A stretch of 64,000 nt of DNA from Ariolimax columbianus (taxonomy: Eukaryota > Mollusca > Gastropoda > Stylommatophora > Arionidae). The stretch lies in assembly GCA_036924085.1 (NCBI GenBank), contig JAVGWX010000013.1, positions 54,003,904 to 54,067,903 of the forward strand. Reading direction: 5' to 3'. A model generated the notes under the pieces. It saw only the letters and a program-made list of their open reading frames with translations. It was not told the DNA's origin and did not search any database. The position numbers and the translations under genes are program-made. Below, piece after piece: positions 35,811 to 48,509 of this stretch. Numbering within the stretch: the first letter of the stretch is position 1; each line of letters starts with the position of its first letter.

Positions 35811-35983
35811 AAATCGCCTTCTACTCAATTTTAATTTTAGAAACATTGGTTTTTCTAGTCAGTAAAATTACTTGATTGTCTGTGGAAATGCTTTTAACTT
35901 ATCCACATAATTAGTGCGTTAAAATTGCAATACATGTCAAAGTGCTGAAAATAGTCTAAACTTATGATCTGCCACTTTTTTTT
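35811..35983. repeat. Hybrid monomer e/j with CATGTCAAAG and CTGCCAC
   Basis: It is type e through TTGATTGTCTGTGG, CATGTCAAAG and AATAGTCTAAAC, but ends GATCTGCCAC+T8 and is followed by the C-start k monomer at 35984. All other e monomers end in CTGCAAT or CTGCAAC. The switch lies in the last 20 bp before the T-tract. Confidence 0.77.
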
Positions 35984-36156
35984 CAAATCGCCTTCTACTC
36001 AATTCTAATTTTAGAAACATTAGTTTCTCTTGTCAGTAAAATTACTTGAAAGTCAGTGGAAATGCTTTTAACTTATCCACATAATTAGTGCGTTAAAATT
36101 GCAATACATTTCAAACGGCTGAAAATTGTCTATACTTATGATCTGCAACTTTTTTT

Positions 36157-36323
36157 CAAATCGTGTTTAATTTTAATTTTAGAAACATTGGTTTTTCTAG
36201 TCAGTAAAATTACTTGAAAGTCAATGGAAATGCTTTTAACTTATCCACATAATTAGTGCGTTAAAATTGCAATACATTTCAAACGGCTGAAAATTGTCTA
36301 TACTTATGATCTGCAACTTTTTG
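36157..36323. repeat. Hybrid monomer l/e/m
   Basis: It has a G-start like l, an ATTGGTTTTTCTAG patch otherwise seen only in e-type monomers, then CAATGG, TCTATAC and the T5GC end of m. The e patch spans about 15 bp, which looks more like a short conversion tract than a single crossover. Confidence 0.75.
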
Positions 36324-39300
36324 CAAATCGTGTTTAATTTTAATTTTAGAAACATTAGTTTTTCTTGTCAGTAAAATTACTTGAAAGTCAGTGGAAATGC
36401 TTTTAACTTATCCACATAATTAGTGCATTAAAATTGCAATACATTTCAAACGGCTGAAAATTGTCTATACTTATGATTTGCAACTTTTTTTCAAATCGTG
36501 TTTAATTTTAATTTTAGAAACATTAGTTTTTCTTGTCAGTAAAATTACTTTAAAGTCAATGGAAATGCATTTAACTTATTCACATAATTAGTGCGTTTAA
36601 ATTGCAATATATTTCAAACGGCTGAAAATTTTATAAACTTATGATCTGCCACTTTTTTTAAAATCGCCTTCTACTCAATTTTAATTTTAGAAACATTGGT
36701 TTTTCTAGTCAGTAAAATTACTTGATTGTCTGTGGAAATGCTTTTAACTTATCCACATAATTAGTGCGTTAAAATTGCAATACATGTCAAAGTGCTGAAA
36801 ATAGTCTAAACTTATGATCTGCAACTTTTTTTCAAATCGTGTTTAATTTTAATTTTAGAAACATTAGTTTTTCTTGTCAGTAAAATTACTTGAAAGTCAA
36901 TGGAAATGCTTTTAACTTATCCACATAATTAGTGCGTTAAAATTGCAATACATTTCAAACGGCTGAAAATTGTCTATACTTATGATCTGCAACTTTTTGC
37001 AAATCGTGTTTAATTTTAATTTTAGAAACATTAGTTTTTCTTGTCAGTAAAATTACTTGAAAGTCAGTGGAAATGCTTTTAACTTATCCACATAATTAGT
37101 GCATTAAAATTGCAATACATTTCAAACGGCTGAAAATTGTCTATACTTATGATTTTCAACTTTTTTTCAAATCGTGTTTAATTTTAATTTTAGAAACATT
37201 AGTTTTTCTTGTCAGTAAAATTAATTGAAAGTCAATGGAAATGCTTTTAACTTATCCACATAATTATTGCGTTTAAATTGCAATACATTTCAAACGGCTG
37301 AAAATTGTATAAACTTATGATCTGCCACTTTTTTTTCAAATCGCCTTCTACTCAATTCTAATTTTAGAAACATTAGTTTCTCTTGTCAGTAAAATTACTT
37401 GAAAGTCAGTGGAAATGCTTTTAACTTATCCACATAATTAGTGCGTTAAAATTGCAATACATTTCAAACGGCTGAAAATTGTCTATACTTATGATCTGCA
37501 ACTTTTTTTCAAATCGTGTTTAATTTTAATTTTAGAAACATTAGTTTTTCTTGTCAGTAAAATTACTTGAAAGTCAATGGAAATGCTTTTAACTTATCCA
37601 CATAATTAGTGCGTTAAAATTGCAATACATTTCAAACGGCTGAAAATTGTCTATACTTATGATCTGCAACTTTTTTTCAAATCGTGTTTAATTTTAATTT
37701 TAGAAACATTAGTTTTTCTTGTCAGTAAAATTACTTGAAAGTCAATGGAAATGCTTTTAACTTATCCACATAATTAGTGCGTTAAAATTGCAATACATTT
37801 CAAACGGCTGAAAATTGTCTATACTTATGATCTGCAACTTTTTTTCAAATCGTGTTTAATTTTAATTTTAGAAACATTAGTTTTTCTTGTCAGTAAAATT
37901 ACTTGAAAGTCAATGGAAATGCTTTTAACTTATCCACATAATTATTGCGTTTAAATTGCAATACATTTCAAACGGCTGAAAATTGTATAAACTTATGATC
38001 TGCCACTTTTTTTTCAAATCGCCTTCTACTCAATTCTAATTTTAGAAACATTAGTTTCTCTTGTCTGTAAAATTACTTGAAAGTCAGTGGAAATGCTTTT
38101 AACTTATCCACATAATTAGTGCGTTAAAATTGCAATACATTTCAAACGGCTGAAAATTGTCTATACTTATGATCTGCAACTTTTTTTCAAATCGTGTTTA
38201 ATTTTAATTTTAGAAACATTAGTTTTTCTTGTCAGTAAAATTACTTGAAAGTCAATGGAAATGCTTTTAACTTATCCACATAATTAGTGCGTTAAAATTG
38301 CAATACATTTCAAACGGCTGAAAATTGTCTATACTTATGATCTGCAACTTTTTGCAAATCGTGTTTAATTTTAATTTTAGAAACATTAGTTTTTCTTGTC
38401 AGTAAAATTACTTGAAAGTCAGTGGAAATGCTTTTAACTTATCCACATAATTAGTGCGTTAAAATTGCAATACATTTCAAACGGCTGAAAATTGTCTATA
38501 CTTATGATTTGCAACTTTTTTTCAAATCGTGTTTAATTTTAATTTTAGAAACATTAGTTTTTCTTGTCAGTAAAATTACTTTAAAGTCAATGGAAATGCA
38601 TTTAACTTATTAACATAATTAGTGCGTTTAAATTGCAATACATTTCAAACGGCTGAAAATTGTATAAACTTATGATCTGCCACTTTTTTTTAAATCGCCT
38701 TCTACTCAATTTTAATTTTAGAAACATTGGTTTTTCTAGTCAGTAAAATTACTTGATTGTCTGTGGAAATGCTTTTAACTTATCCACATAATTAGTGCGT
38801 TAAAATTGCAATACATGTCAAAGTGCTGAAAATAGTCTAAACTTATGATCTGCAACTTTTTTTCAAATCGTGTTTAATTTTAATTTTAGAAACATTAGTT
38901 TTTCTTGTCAGTAAAATTACTTGAAAGTCAATGGAAATGCTTTTAACTTATCCACATAATTAGTGCGTTAAAATTGCAATACATTTCAAACGGCTGAAAA
39001 TTGTCTATACTTATGATCTGCAACTTTTTGCAAATCGTGTTTAATTTTAATTTTAGAAACATTAGTTTTTCTTGTCAGTAAAATTACTTGAAAGTCAGTG
39101 GAAATGCTTTTAACTTATCCACATAATTAGTGCGTTAAAATTGCAATACATTTCAAACGGCTGAAAATTGTCTATACTTATGATTTGCAACTTTTTTTCA
39201 AATCGTGTTTAAATTTAATTTTAGAAACATTAGTTTTTCTTGTCAGTAAAATTACTTTAAAGTCAATGGAAATGCATTTAACTTATCCACATAATTAGTG

Positions 39301-40554
39301 CGTTTAAATTGCAATACATGTCAAAGTGCTGAAAATAGTCTAAACTTATGATCTGCAATTTTTTTTCAAATCGGCTTTTACTCAATTTTGATTTTAGAAA
39401 CATTAGTTTTTCTTGTCAGTAAAATTACTTGAAAGTCAGTGGAAATGCTTTTAACTTATCCACATAATTAGTGCGTTAAAATTGCAATACATGTCAAAGT
39501 GCTGAAAATAGTCTAAACTTATGATCTGCAATTTTTTTTCAAATCGGCTTTTACTCAATTTTGATTTTAGAAACATTAGTTTTTCTTGTCAGTAAAATTA
39601 CTTGAAAGTCAGTGGAAATGCTTTTAACTTATCCACATAATTAGTGCGTTAAAATTGCAATACATTTCAAACAGCTGAAAATTGTCTATACTTATGATTT
39701 GCAACTTTTTTTCAAATCGTGTTTAATTTTAATTTTAGAAACATTAGTTTTTCTTGTCAGTAAAATTACTTGAGTCAATGGAAATGCTTTTAACTTATCC
39801 ACATAATTAGTGCGTTTAAATTGCAATACATTTCAAACGGCTGAAAATTGTATAAACTTATGATCTGCCACTTTTTTTTCAAATCGCCTTCTACTCAATT
39901 CTAATTTTAGAAACATTAGTTTCTCTTGTCAGTAAAATTACTTGAAAGTCAGTGGAAATGCTTTTAACTTATCCACATAATTAGTGCGTTAAAATTGCAA
40001 TACATTTCAAACGGCTGAAAATTGTCTATACTTATGATCTGCAACTTTTTTTCAAATCGTGTTTAATTTTAATTTTAGAAAAATTAGTTTTTCTTGTCAG
40101 TAAAATTACTTGAAAATCAATGGAAATGCTTTTAACTTATCCACATAATTAGTGCGTTAAAATTGCAATACATTTCAAACGGCTGAAAATTGTCTATACT
40201 TATGATCTGCAATTTTTTGCAAATCGCGTTTAATTTTAATTTTAGAAACATTAGTTTTTCTTGTCAGTAAAATTACTTGAAAGTCAGTGGAAATGCTTTT
40301 AACTTATCCACATAATTAGTGCGTTAAAATTGCAATACATTTCAAACGGCTGAAAATTGTCTATACTTATGATTTGCAACTTTTTTTCAAATCGTGTTTA
40401 ATTTTAATTTTAGAAACATTAGTTTTTCTTGTCATTAAAATTAATTGAAAGTCAATGGAAATGCTTTTAACTTATCCACATAATTATTGCGTTTAAATTG
40501 CAATACATTTCAAACGGCTGAAAATTGTCTATACTTATGATCTGCAACTTTTTG
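36324..40554. repeat. 25-monomer segment, second copy
   Basis: Starts include 36324, 36492, 36660, 36833, 37000, 37168, 37337, 37510, 37678, 37846, 38015, 38188, 38355, 38523, 38692, 38864, 39031, 39199, 39367, 39540, 39713, 39880, 40053, 40220 and 40388. It follows 28033-32093 at an offset of 8290-8292 bp through 18 monomers, then has one extra H-start monomer (t) and an 8463-bp offset. The u monomer (39713) has TTGAGTCAATGG, a 2-bp deletion. Its last nine monomers (39031-40554, 1524 bp) are the core from which the next HOR appears to be built. Confidence 0.86.
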
Positions 40555-42080
40555 CAAATCGTGTTTAATTTTAATTTTAGAAACATTAGTTTTTCTTGTC
40601 AGTAAAATTACTTGAAAGTCAGTGGAAATGCTTTTAACTTATCCACATAATTAGTGCGTTAAAATTGCAATACATTTCAAACGGCTGAAAATTGTCTATA
40701 CTTATGATTTGCAACTTTTTTTCAAATCGTGTTTAAATTTAATTTTAGAAACATTAGTTTTTCTTGTCAGTAAAATTACTTTAAAGTCAATGGAAATGCA
40801 TTTAACTTATCCACATAATTAGTGCGTTTAAATTGCAATACATGTCAAAGTGCTGAAAATAGTCTAAACTTATGATCTGCAATTTTTTTTCAAATCGGCT
40901 TTTACTCAATTTTGATTTTAGAAACATTAGTTTTTCTTGTCAGTAAAATTACTTGAAAGTCAGTGGAAATGCTTTTAACTTATCCACATAATTAGTGCGT
41001 TAAAATTGCAATACATGTCAAAGTGCTGAAAATAGTCTAAACTTATGATCTGCAATTTTTTTTCAAATCGGCTTTTACTCAATTTTGATTTTAGAAACAT
41101 TAGTTTTTCTTGTCAGTAAAATTACTTGAAAGTCAGTGGAAATGCTTTTAACTTATCCACATAATTAGTGCGTTAAAATTGCAATACATTTCAAACGGCT
41201 TAAAATTGTCTATACTTATGATTTGCAACTTTTTTTCAAATCGTGTTTAATTTTAATTTTAGAAACATTAGTTTTTCTTGTCAGTAAAATTACTTGAGTC
41301 AATGGAAATGCTTTTAACTTATCCACATAATTAGTGCGTTTAAATTGCAATACATTTCAAACAGCTGAAAATTGTATAAACTTATGATCTGCCACTTTTT
41401 TTTCAAATCGCCTTCTACTCAATTCTAATTTTAGAAACATTAGTTTCTCTTGTCAGTAAAATTACTTGAAAGTCAGTGGAAATGCTTTTAACTTATCCAC
41501 ATAATTAGTGCGTTAAAATTGCAATACATTTCAAACGGCTGAAAATTTTCTATACTTATGATCTGCAACTTTTTTTCAAATCGTGTTTAATTTTAATTTT
41601 AGAAAAATTAGTTTTTCTTGTCAGTAAAATTACTTGAAAATCAATGGAAATGCTTTTAACTTATCCACATAATTAGTGCGTTAAAATTGCAATACATTTC
41701 AAACGGCTGAAAATTGTCTATACTTATGATCTGCAATTTTTTGCAAATCGTGTTTAATTTTAATTTTAGAAACATTAGTTTTTCTTGTCAGTAAAATTAC
41801 TTGAAAGTCAGTGGAAATGCTTTTAACTTATCCACATAATTAGTGCGTTAAAATTGCAATACATTTCAAACGGCTAAAAATTGTCTATACTTATGATTTG
41901 CAACTTTTTTTCAAATCGTGTTTAATTTTAATTTTAGAAACATTAGTTTTTCTTGTCATTAAAATTAATTGAAAGTCAATGGAAATGCTTTTAACTTATC
42001 CACATAATTATTGCGTTTAAATTGCAATACATTTCAAACGGCTGAAAATTGTATAAACTTATGATCTGCCACTTTTTTTT

Positions 42081-42754
42081 CAAATCGCCTTCTACTCAAT
42101 TCTAATTTTAGAAACATTAGTTTCTCTTGTCAGTAAAATTACTTGAAAGTCAGTGGAAATGCTTTTAACTTATCCACATAATTAGTGCGTTAAAATTGCA
42201 ATACATTTCAAAGGGCTGAAAATTGTCTATACTTATGATCTGCAACTTTTTTTCAAATCGTGTTTAATTTTAATTTTAGAAACATTAGTTTTTCTTGTCA
42301 GTAAAATTACTTGAAAGTCAATGGAAATGCTTTTAACTTATCCACATAATTAGTGCGTTAAAATTGCAATACATTTCAAACGGCTGAAAATTGTCTATAC
42401 TTATGATCTGCAACTTTTTTTCAAATCGTGTTTAATTTTAATTTTAGAAATTAGTTTTTCTTGTCAGTAAAATTACTTGAAAGTCAGTGGAAATGCTTTT
42501 AACTTATCCACATAATTAGTGCGTTAAAATTGCAATACATTTCAAACGGCTGAAAATTGTCTATACTTATGATCTGCAACTTTTTTTCAAATCGTGTTTA
42601 ATTTTAATTTTAGAAACATTAGTTTTTCTTGTCAGTAAAATTACTTGAAAGTCAATGGAAATGCTTTTAACTTATCCACATAATTATTGCGTTTAAATTG
42701 CAATACATTTCAAACGGCTGAAAATTGTATAAACATGATCTGCCACTTTTTTTT
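42081..42754. repeat. 4-monomer sub-repeat k-l-v-w, first (674 bp)
   Basis: Lengths 173, 168, 166 and 167 sum to 674 bp. The same four types follow at once in 42755-43428. The first k monomer has AAAGGGCTG where the second has AAACGGCTG, so the two tandem copies can be told apart and that difference is kept in the next two HOR copies. Confidence 0.88.
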
Positions 42755-43428
42755 CAAATCGCCTTCTACTCAATTCTAATTTTAGAAACATTAGTTTCTC
42801 TTGTCAGTAAAATTACTTGAAAGTCAGTGGAAATGCTTTTAACTTATCCACATAATTAGTGCGTTAAAATTGCAATACATTTCAAACGGCTGAAAATTGT
42901 CTATACTTATGATCTGCAACTTTTTTTCAAATCGTGTTTAATTTTAATTTTAGAAACATTAGTTTTTCTTGTCAGTAAAATTACTTGAAAGTCAATGGAA
43001 ATGCTTTTAACTTATCCACATAATTAGTGCGTTAAAATTGCAATACATTTCAAACGGCTGAAAATTGTCTATACTTATGATCTGCAACTTTTTTTCAAAT
43101 CGTGTTTAATTTTAATTTTAGAAATTAGTTTTTCTTGTCAGTAAAATTACTTGAAAGTCAGTGGAAATGCTTTTAACTTATCCACATAATTAGTGCGTTA
43201 AAATTGCAATACATTTCAAACGGCTGAAAATTGTCTATACTTATGATCTGCAACTTTTTTTCAAATCGTGTTTAATTTTAATTTTAGAAACATTAGTTTT
43301 TCTTGTCAGTAAAATTACTTGGAAGTCAATGGAAATGCTTTTAACTTATCCACATAATTATTGCGTTTAAATTGCAATACATTTCAAACGGCTGAAAATT
43401 GTATAAACATGATCTGCCACTTTTTTTT
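42755..43428. repeat. 4-monomer sub-repeat k-l-v-w, second (674 bp)
   Basis: It is the tandem duplicate of 42081-42754, at exactly 674 bp. The w monomer has a private CTTGGAAGTC near 43320. Because the duplication is present in all three long copies of the HOR, it arose before that HOR was amplified. Confidence 0.88.
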
Positions 43429-44445
43429 CAAATCGCCTTCTACTCAATTCTAATTTTAGAAACATTAGTTTCTCTTGTCAGTAAAATTACTTGAAAGTCA
43501 GTGGAAATGCTTTTAACTTATCCACATAATTAGTGCGTTAAAATTGCAATACATTTCAAACGGCTGAAAATTGTCTATACTTATGATCTGCAACTTTTTT
43601 TCAAATCGTGTTTAATTTTAATTTTAGAAACATTAGTTTTTCTTGTCAGTAAAATTACTTGAAAGTCAATGGAAATGCTTTTAACTTATCCACATAATTA
43701 GTGCGTTTAAATTGCAATACATTTCAAACGGCTGAAAATTGTATAAACTTATGATCTGCCACTTTTTTTTCAAATCGCCTTCTACTCAATTCTAATTTTA
43801 GAAACATTAGTTTCTCTTGTCAGTAAAATTACTTGAAAGTCAGTGGAAATGCTTTTAACTTATCCACATAATTAGTGCGTTAAAATTGCAATACATTTCA
43901 AACGGCTGAAAATTGTCTATACTTATGATCTGCAACTTTTTTTCAAATCGTGTTTAATTTTAATTTTAGAAAAATTAGTTTTTCTTGTCAGTAAAATTAC
44001 TTGAAAATCAATGGAAATGCTTTTAACTTATCCACATAATTAGTGCGTTAAAATTGCAATACATTTCAAACGGCTGAAAATTGTCTATACTTATGATCTG
44101 CAATTTTTTGCAAATCGTGTTTAATTTTAATTTTAGAAACATTAGTTTTTCTTGTCAGTAAAATTACTTGAAAGTCAGTGGAAATGCTTTTAACTTATCC
44201 ACATACTTAGTGCGTTAAAATTGCAATACATTTCAAACGGCTGAAAATTGTCTATACTTATGATTTGCAACTTTTTTAAAAATCGTGTTTAATTTTAATT
44301 TTAGAAACATTAGTTTTTCTTGTCATTAAAATTAATTGAAAGTCAATGGAAATGCTTTTAACTTATCCACATAATTATTGCGTTTAAATTGCAATACATT
44401 TCAAACGGCTGAAAATTGTCTATACTTATGATCTGCAACTTTTTG

Positions 44446-47400
44446 CAAATCGTGTTTAATTTTAATTTTAGAAACATTAGTTTTTCTTGTCAGTAAAATT
44501 ACTTGAAAGTCAGTGGAAATGCTTTTAACTTATCCACATAATTAGTGCGTTAAAATTGCAATACATTTCAAACGGCTGAAAATTGTCTATACTTATGATT
44601 TGCAACTTTTTTTCAAATCGTGTTTAAATTTAATTTTAGAAACATTAGTTTTTCTTGTCAGTAAAATTACTTTAAAGTCAATGGAAATGCATTTAACTTA
44701 TCCACATAATTAGTGCGTTTAAATTGCAATACATGTCAAAGTGCTGAAAATAGTCTAAACTTATGATCTGCAATTTTTTTTCAAATCGGCTTTTACTCAA
44801 TTTTGATTTTAGAAACATTAGTTTTTCTTGTCAGTAAAATTACTTGAAAGTCAGTGGAAATGCTTTTAACTTATCCACATAATTAGTGCGTTAAAATTGC
44901 AATACATGTCAAAGTGCTGAAAATAGTCTAAACTTATGATCTGCAATTTTTTTTCAAATCGGCTTTTACTCAATTTTGATTTTAGAAACATTAGTTTTTC
45001 TTGTCAGTAAAATTACTTGAAAGTCAGTGGAAATGCTTTTAACTTATCCACATAATTAGTGCGTTAAAATTGCAATACATGTCAAAGTGCTGAAAATAGT
45101 CTAAACTTATGATCTGCAATTTTTTTTCAAATCGGCTTTTACTCAATTTTGATTTTAGAAACATTAGTTTTTCTTGTCAGTAAAATTACTTGAAAGTCAG
45201 TGGAAATGCTTTTAACTTATCCACATAATTAGTGCGTTAAAATTGCAATACATTTCAAACGGCTGAAAATTGTCTATACTTATGATTTGCAACTTTTTTT
45301 CAAATCGTGTTTAATTTTAATTTTAGAAACATTAGTTTTTCTTGTCAGTAAAATTACTTGAGTCAATGGAAATGCTTTTAACTTATCCACATAATTAGTG
45401 CGTTTAAATTGCAATACATTTCAAACGGCTGAAAATTGTATAAACTTATGATCTGCCACTTTTTTTTCAAATCGCCTTCTACTCAATTCTAATTTTAGAA
45501 ACATTAGTTTCTCTTGTCAGTAAAATTACTTGAAAGTCAGTGGAAATGCTTTTAACTTATCCACATAATTAGTGCGTTAAAATTGCAATACATTTCAAAC
45601 GGCTGAAAATTGTCTATACTTATGATCTGCAACTTTTTTTCAAATCGTGTTTAATTTTAATTTTAGAAAAATTAGTTTTTCTTGTCAGTAAAATTACTTG
45701 AAAATCAATGGAAATGCTTTTAACTTATCCACATAATTAGTGCGTTAAAATTGCAATACATTTCAAACGGCTGAAAATTGTCTATACTTATGATCTGCAA
45801 TTTTTTGCAAATCGTGTTTAATTTTAATTTTAGAAACATTAGTTTTTCTTGTCAGTAAAATTACTTGAAAGTCAGTGGAAATGCTTTTAACTTATCCACA
45901 TAATTAGTGCGTTAAAATTGCAATACATTTCAAACGGCTAAAAATTGTCTATACTTATGATTTGCAACTTTTTTTCAAATCGTGTTTAATTTTAATTTTA
46001 GAAACATTAGTTTTTCTTGTCATTAAAATTAATTGAAAGTCAATGGAAATGCTTTTAACTTATCCACATAATTATTGCGTTTAAATTGCAATACATTTCA
46101 AACGGCTGAAAATTGTATAAACTTATGATCTGCCACTTTTTTTTCAAATCGCCTTCTACTCAATTCTAATTTTAGAAACATTAGTTTCTCTTGTCAGTAA
46201 AATTACTTGAAAGTCAGTGGAAATGCTTTTAACTTATCCACATAATTAGTGCGTTAAAATTGCAATACATTTCAAAGGGCTGAAAATTGTCTATACTTAT
46301 GATCTGCAACTTTTTTTCAAATCGTGTTTAATTTTAATTTTAGAAACATTAGTTTTTCTTGTCAGTAAAATTACTTGAAAGTCAATGGAAATGCTTTTAA
46401 CTTATCCACATAATTAGTGCGTTAAAATTGCAATACATTTCAAACGGCTGAAAATTGTCTATACTTATGATCTGCAACTTTTTTTCAAATCGTGTTTAAT
46501 TTTAATTTTAGAAATTAGTTTTTCTTGTCAGTAAAATTACTTGAAAGTCAGTGGAAATGCTTTTAACTTATCCACATAATTAGTGCGTTAAAATTGCAAT
46601 ACATTTCAAACGGCTGAAAATTGTCTATACTTATGATCTGCAACTTTTTTTCAAATCGTGTTTAATTTTAATTTTAGAAACATTAGTTTTTCTTGTCAGT
46701 AAAATTACTTGAAAGTCAATGGAAATGCTTTTAACTTATCCACATAATTATTGCGTTTAAATTGCAATACATTTCAAACGGCTGAAAATTGTATAAACAT
46801 GATCTGCCACTTTTTTTTCAAATCGCCTTCTACTCAATTCTAATTTTAGAAACATTAGTTTCTCTTGTCAGTAAAATTACTTGAAAGTCAGTGGAAATGC
46901 TTTTAACTTATCCACATAATTAGTGCGTTAAAATTGCAATACATTTCAAACGGCTGAAAATTGTCTATACTTATGATCTGCAACTTTTTTTCAAATCGTG
47001 TTTAATTTTAATTTTAGAAACATTAGTTTTTCTTGTCAGTAAAATTACTTGAAAGTCAATGGAAATGCTTTTAACTTATCCACATAATTAGTGCGTTAAA
47101 ATTGCAATACATTTCAAACGGCTGAAAATTGTCTATACTTATGATCTGCAACTTTTTTTCAAATCGTGTTTAATTTTAATTTTAGAAATTAGTTTTTCTT
47201 GTCAGTAAAATTACTTGAAAGTCAGTGGAAATGCTTTTAACTTATCCACATAATTAGTGCGTTAAAATTGCAATACATTTCAAACGGCTGAAAATTGTCT
47301 ATACTTATGATCTGCAACTTTTTTTCAAATCGTGTTTAATTTTAATTTTAGAAACATTAGTTTTTCTTGTCAGTAAAATTACTTGAAAGTCAATGGAAAT

Positions 47401-48509
47401 GCTTTTAACTTATCCACATAATTATTGCGTTTAAATTGCAATACATTTCAAACGGCTGAAAATTGTATAAACATGATCTGCCACTTTTTTTTCAAATCGC
47501 CTTCTACTCAATTCTAATTTTAGAAACATTAGTTTCTCTTGTCAGTAAAATTACTTGAAAGTCAGTGGAAATGCTTTTAACTTATCCACATAATTAGTGC
47601 GTTTAAATTGCAATACATTTCAAACGGCTGAAAATTGTCTATACTTATGATCTGCAACTTTTTTTCAAATCGTGTTTAATTTTAATTTTAGAAACATTAG
47701 TTTTTCTTGTCAGTAAAATTACTTGAAAGTCAATGGAAATGCTTTTAACTTATCCACATAATTAGTGCGTTTAAATTGCAATACATTTCAAACGGCTGAA
47801 AATTGTATAAACTTATGATCTGCCACTTTTTTTTCAAATCGCCTTCTACTCAATTCTAATTTTAGAAACATTAGTTTCTCTTGTCAGTAAAATTACTTGA
47901 AAGTCAGTGGAAATGCTTTTAACTTATCCACATAATTAGTGCGTTAAAATTGCAATACATTTCAAACGGCTGAAAATTGTCTATACTTATGATCTGCAAC
48001 TTTTTTTCAAATCGTGTTTAATTTTAATTTTAGAAAAATTAGTTTTTCTTGTCAGTAAAATTACTTGAAAATCAATGGAAATGCTTTTAACTTATCCACA
48101 TAATTAGTGCGTTAAAATTGCAATACATTTCAAACGGCTGAAAATTGTCTATACTTATGATCTGCAATTTTTTGCAAATCGTGTTTAATTTTAATTTTAG
48201 AAACATTAGTTTTTCTTGTCAGTAAAATTACTTGAAAGTCAGTGGAAATGCTTTTAACTTATCCACATACTTAGTGCGTTAAAATTGCAATACATTTCAA
48301 ACGGCTGAAAATTGTCTATACTTATGATTTGCAACTTTTTTTCAAATCGTGTTTAATTTTAATTTTAGAAACATTAGTTTTTCTTGTCATTAAAATTAAT
48401 TGAAAGTCAATGGAAATGCTTTTAACTTATCCACATAATTATTGCGTTTAAATTGCAATACATTTCAAACGGCTGAAAATTGTCTATACTTATGATCTGC
48501 AACTTTTTG
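44446..48509. repeat. Right-zone HOR, copy 2 (24 monomers, 4064 bp)
   Basis: Head a-b1-t-t-r-u-k-m* starts at 44446, 44614, 44782, 44955, 45128, 45301, 45468 and 45641; insert at 45808, 45976, 46145, 46318, 46486, 46652, 46819, 46992, 47160, 47326, 47493, 47666, 47835 and 48008; tail at 48175 and 48343. All rare marks of copy 1 recur in place: TTTAAATTTAATTTT, TTGAGTCAATGG, GAAAATCAATGG, GGCTAAAAATTG, AAAGGGCTG, GAAATTAG, AAACATGATC and CATACTTAG. The tail q is itself a q/m hybrid, with ATTATTGCG but ending T5GC. Confidence 0.91.
46145..47492. repeat. Tandem pair of the 674-bp sub-repeat in HOR copy 2
   Basis: Two k-l-v-w runs lie at 46145-46818 and 46819-47492. The AAAGGGCTG mark is again only in the first k. 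Confidence 0.88.

Larger units (their letters stand above)
32094..36323. repeat. 25-monomer mosaic stretch
   Basis: Starts are 32094, 32267, 32434, 32601, 32769, 32938, 33110, 33283, 33452, 33625, 33793, 33961, 34129, 34296, 34463, 34631, 34799, 34972, 35140, 35307, 35474, 35642, 35811, 35984 and 36157. Order: k-m-m, a-b3-e-r-q'-k-l-l-l-m-m, a-b3-e-l-m-m, a-b3-e/j-k-s. The repeated a-b3-e heads with tails of different length suggest serial slippage-like gains and losses of l and m monomers. Private changes include GAAATTTTAG near 33650, GCATTACATTTC near 33568, ATACGTATG near 33260 and CATAAATAG near 34906. Confidence 0.82.
40555..44445. repeat. Right-zone HOR, copy 1 (23 monomers, 3891 bp)
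   Basis: The head a-b1-t-r-u-k-m* starts at 40555, 40723, 40891, 41064, 41237, 41404 and 41577. The insert a-q-k-l-v-w-k-l-v-w-k-j-k-m* starts at 41744, 41912, 42081, 42254, 42422, 42588, 42755, 42928, 43096, 43262, 43429, 43602, 43771 and 43944, and the tail a-q at 44111 and 44279. Relative to 39031-40554 it is the same 9-monomer core with a 14-monomer insert. Type v has GAAATTAG (2-bp deletion), w has AAACATGATC (2-bp deletion), and the first tail monomer has CATACTTAG. It has one t monomer where copies 2 and 3 have two. Confidence 0.89.
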
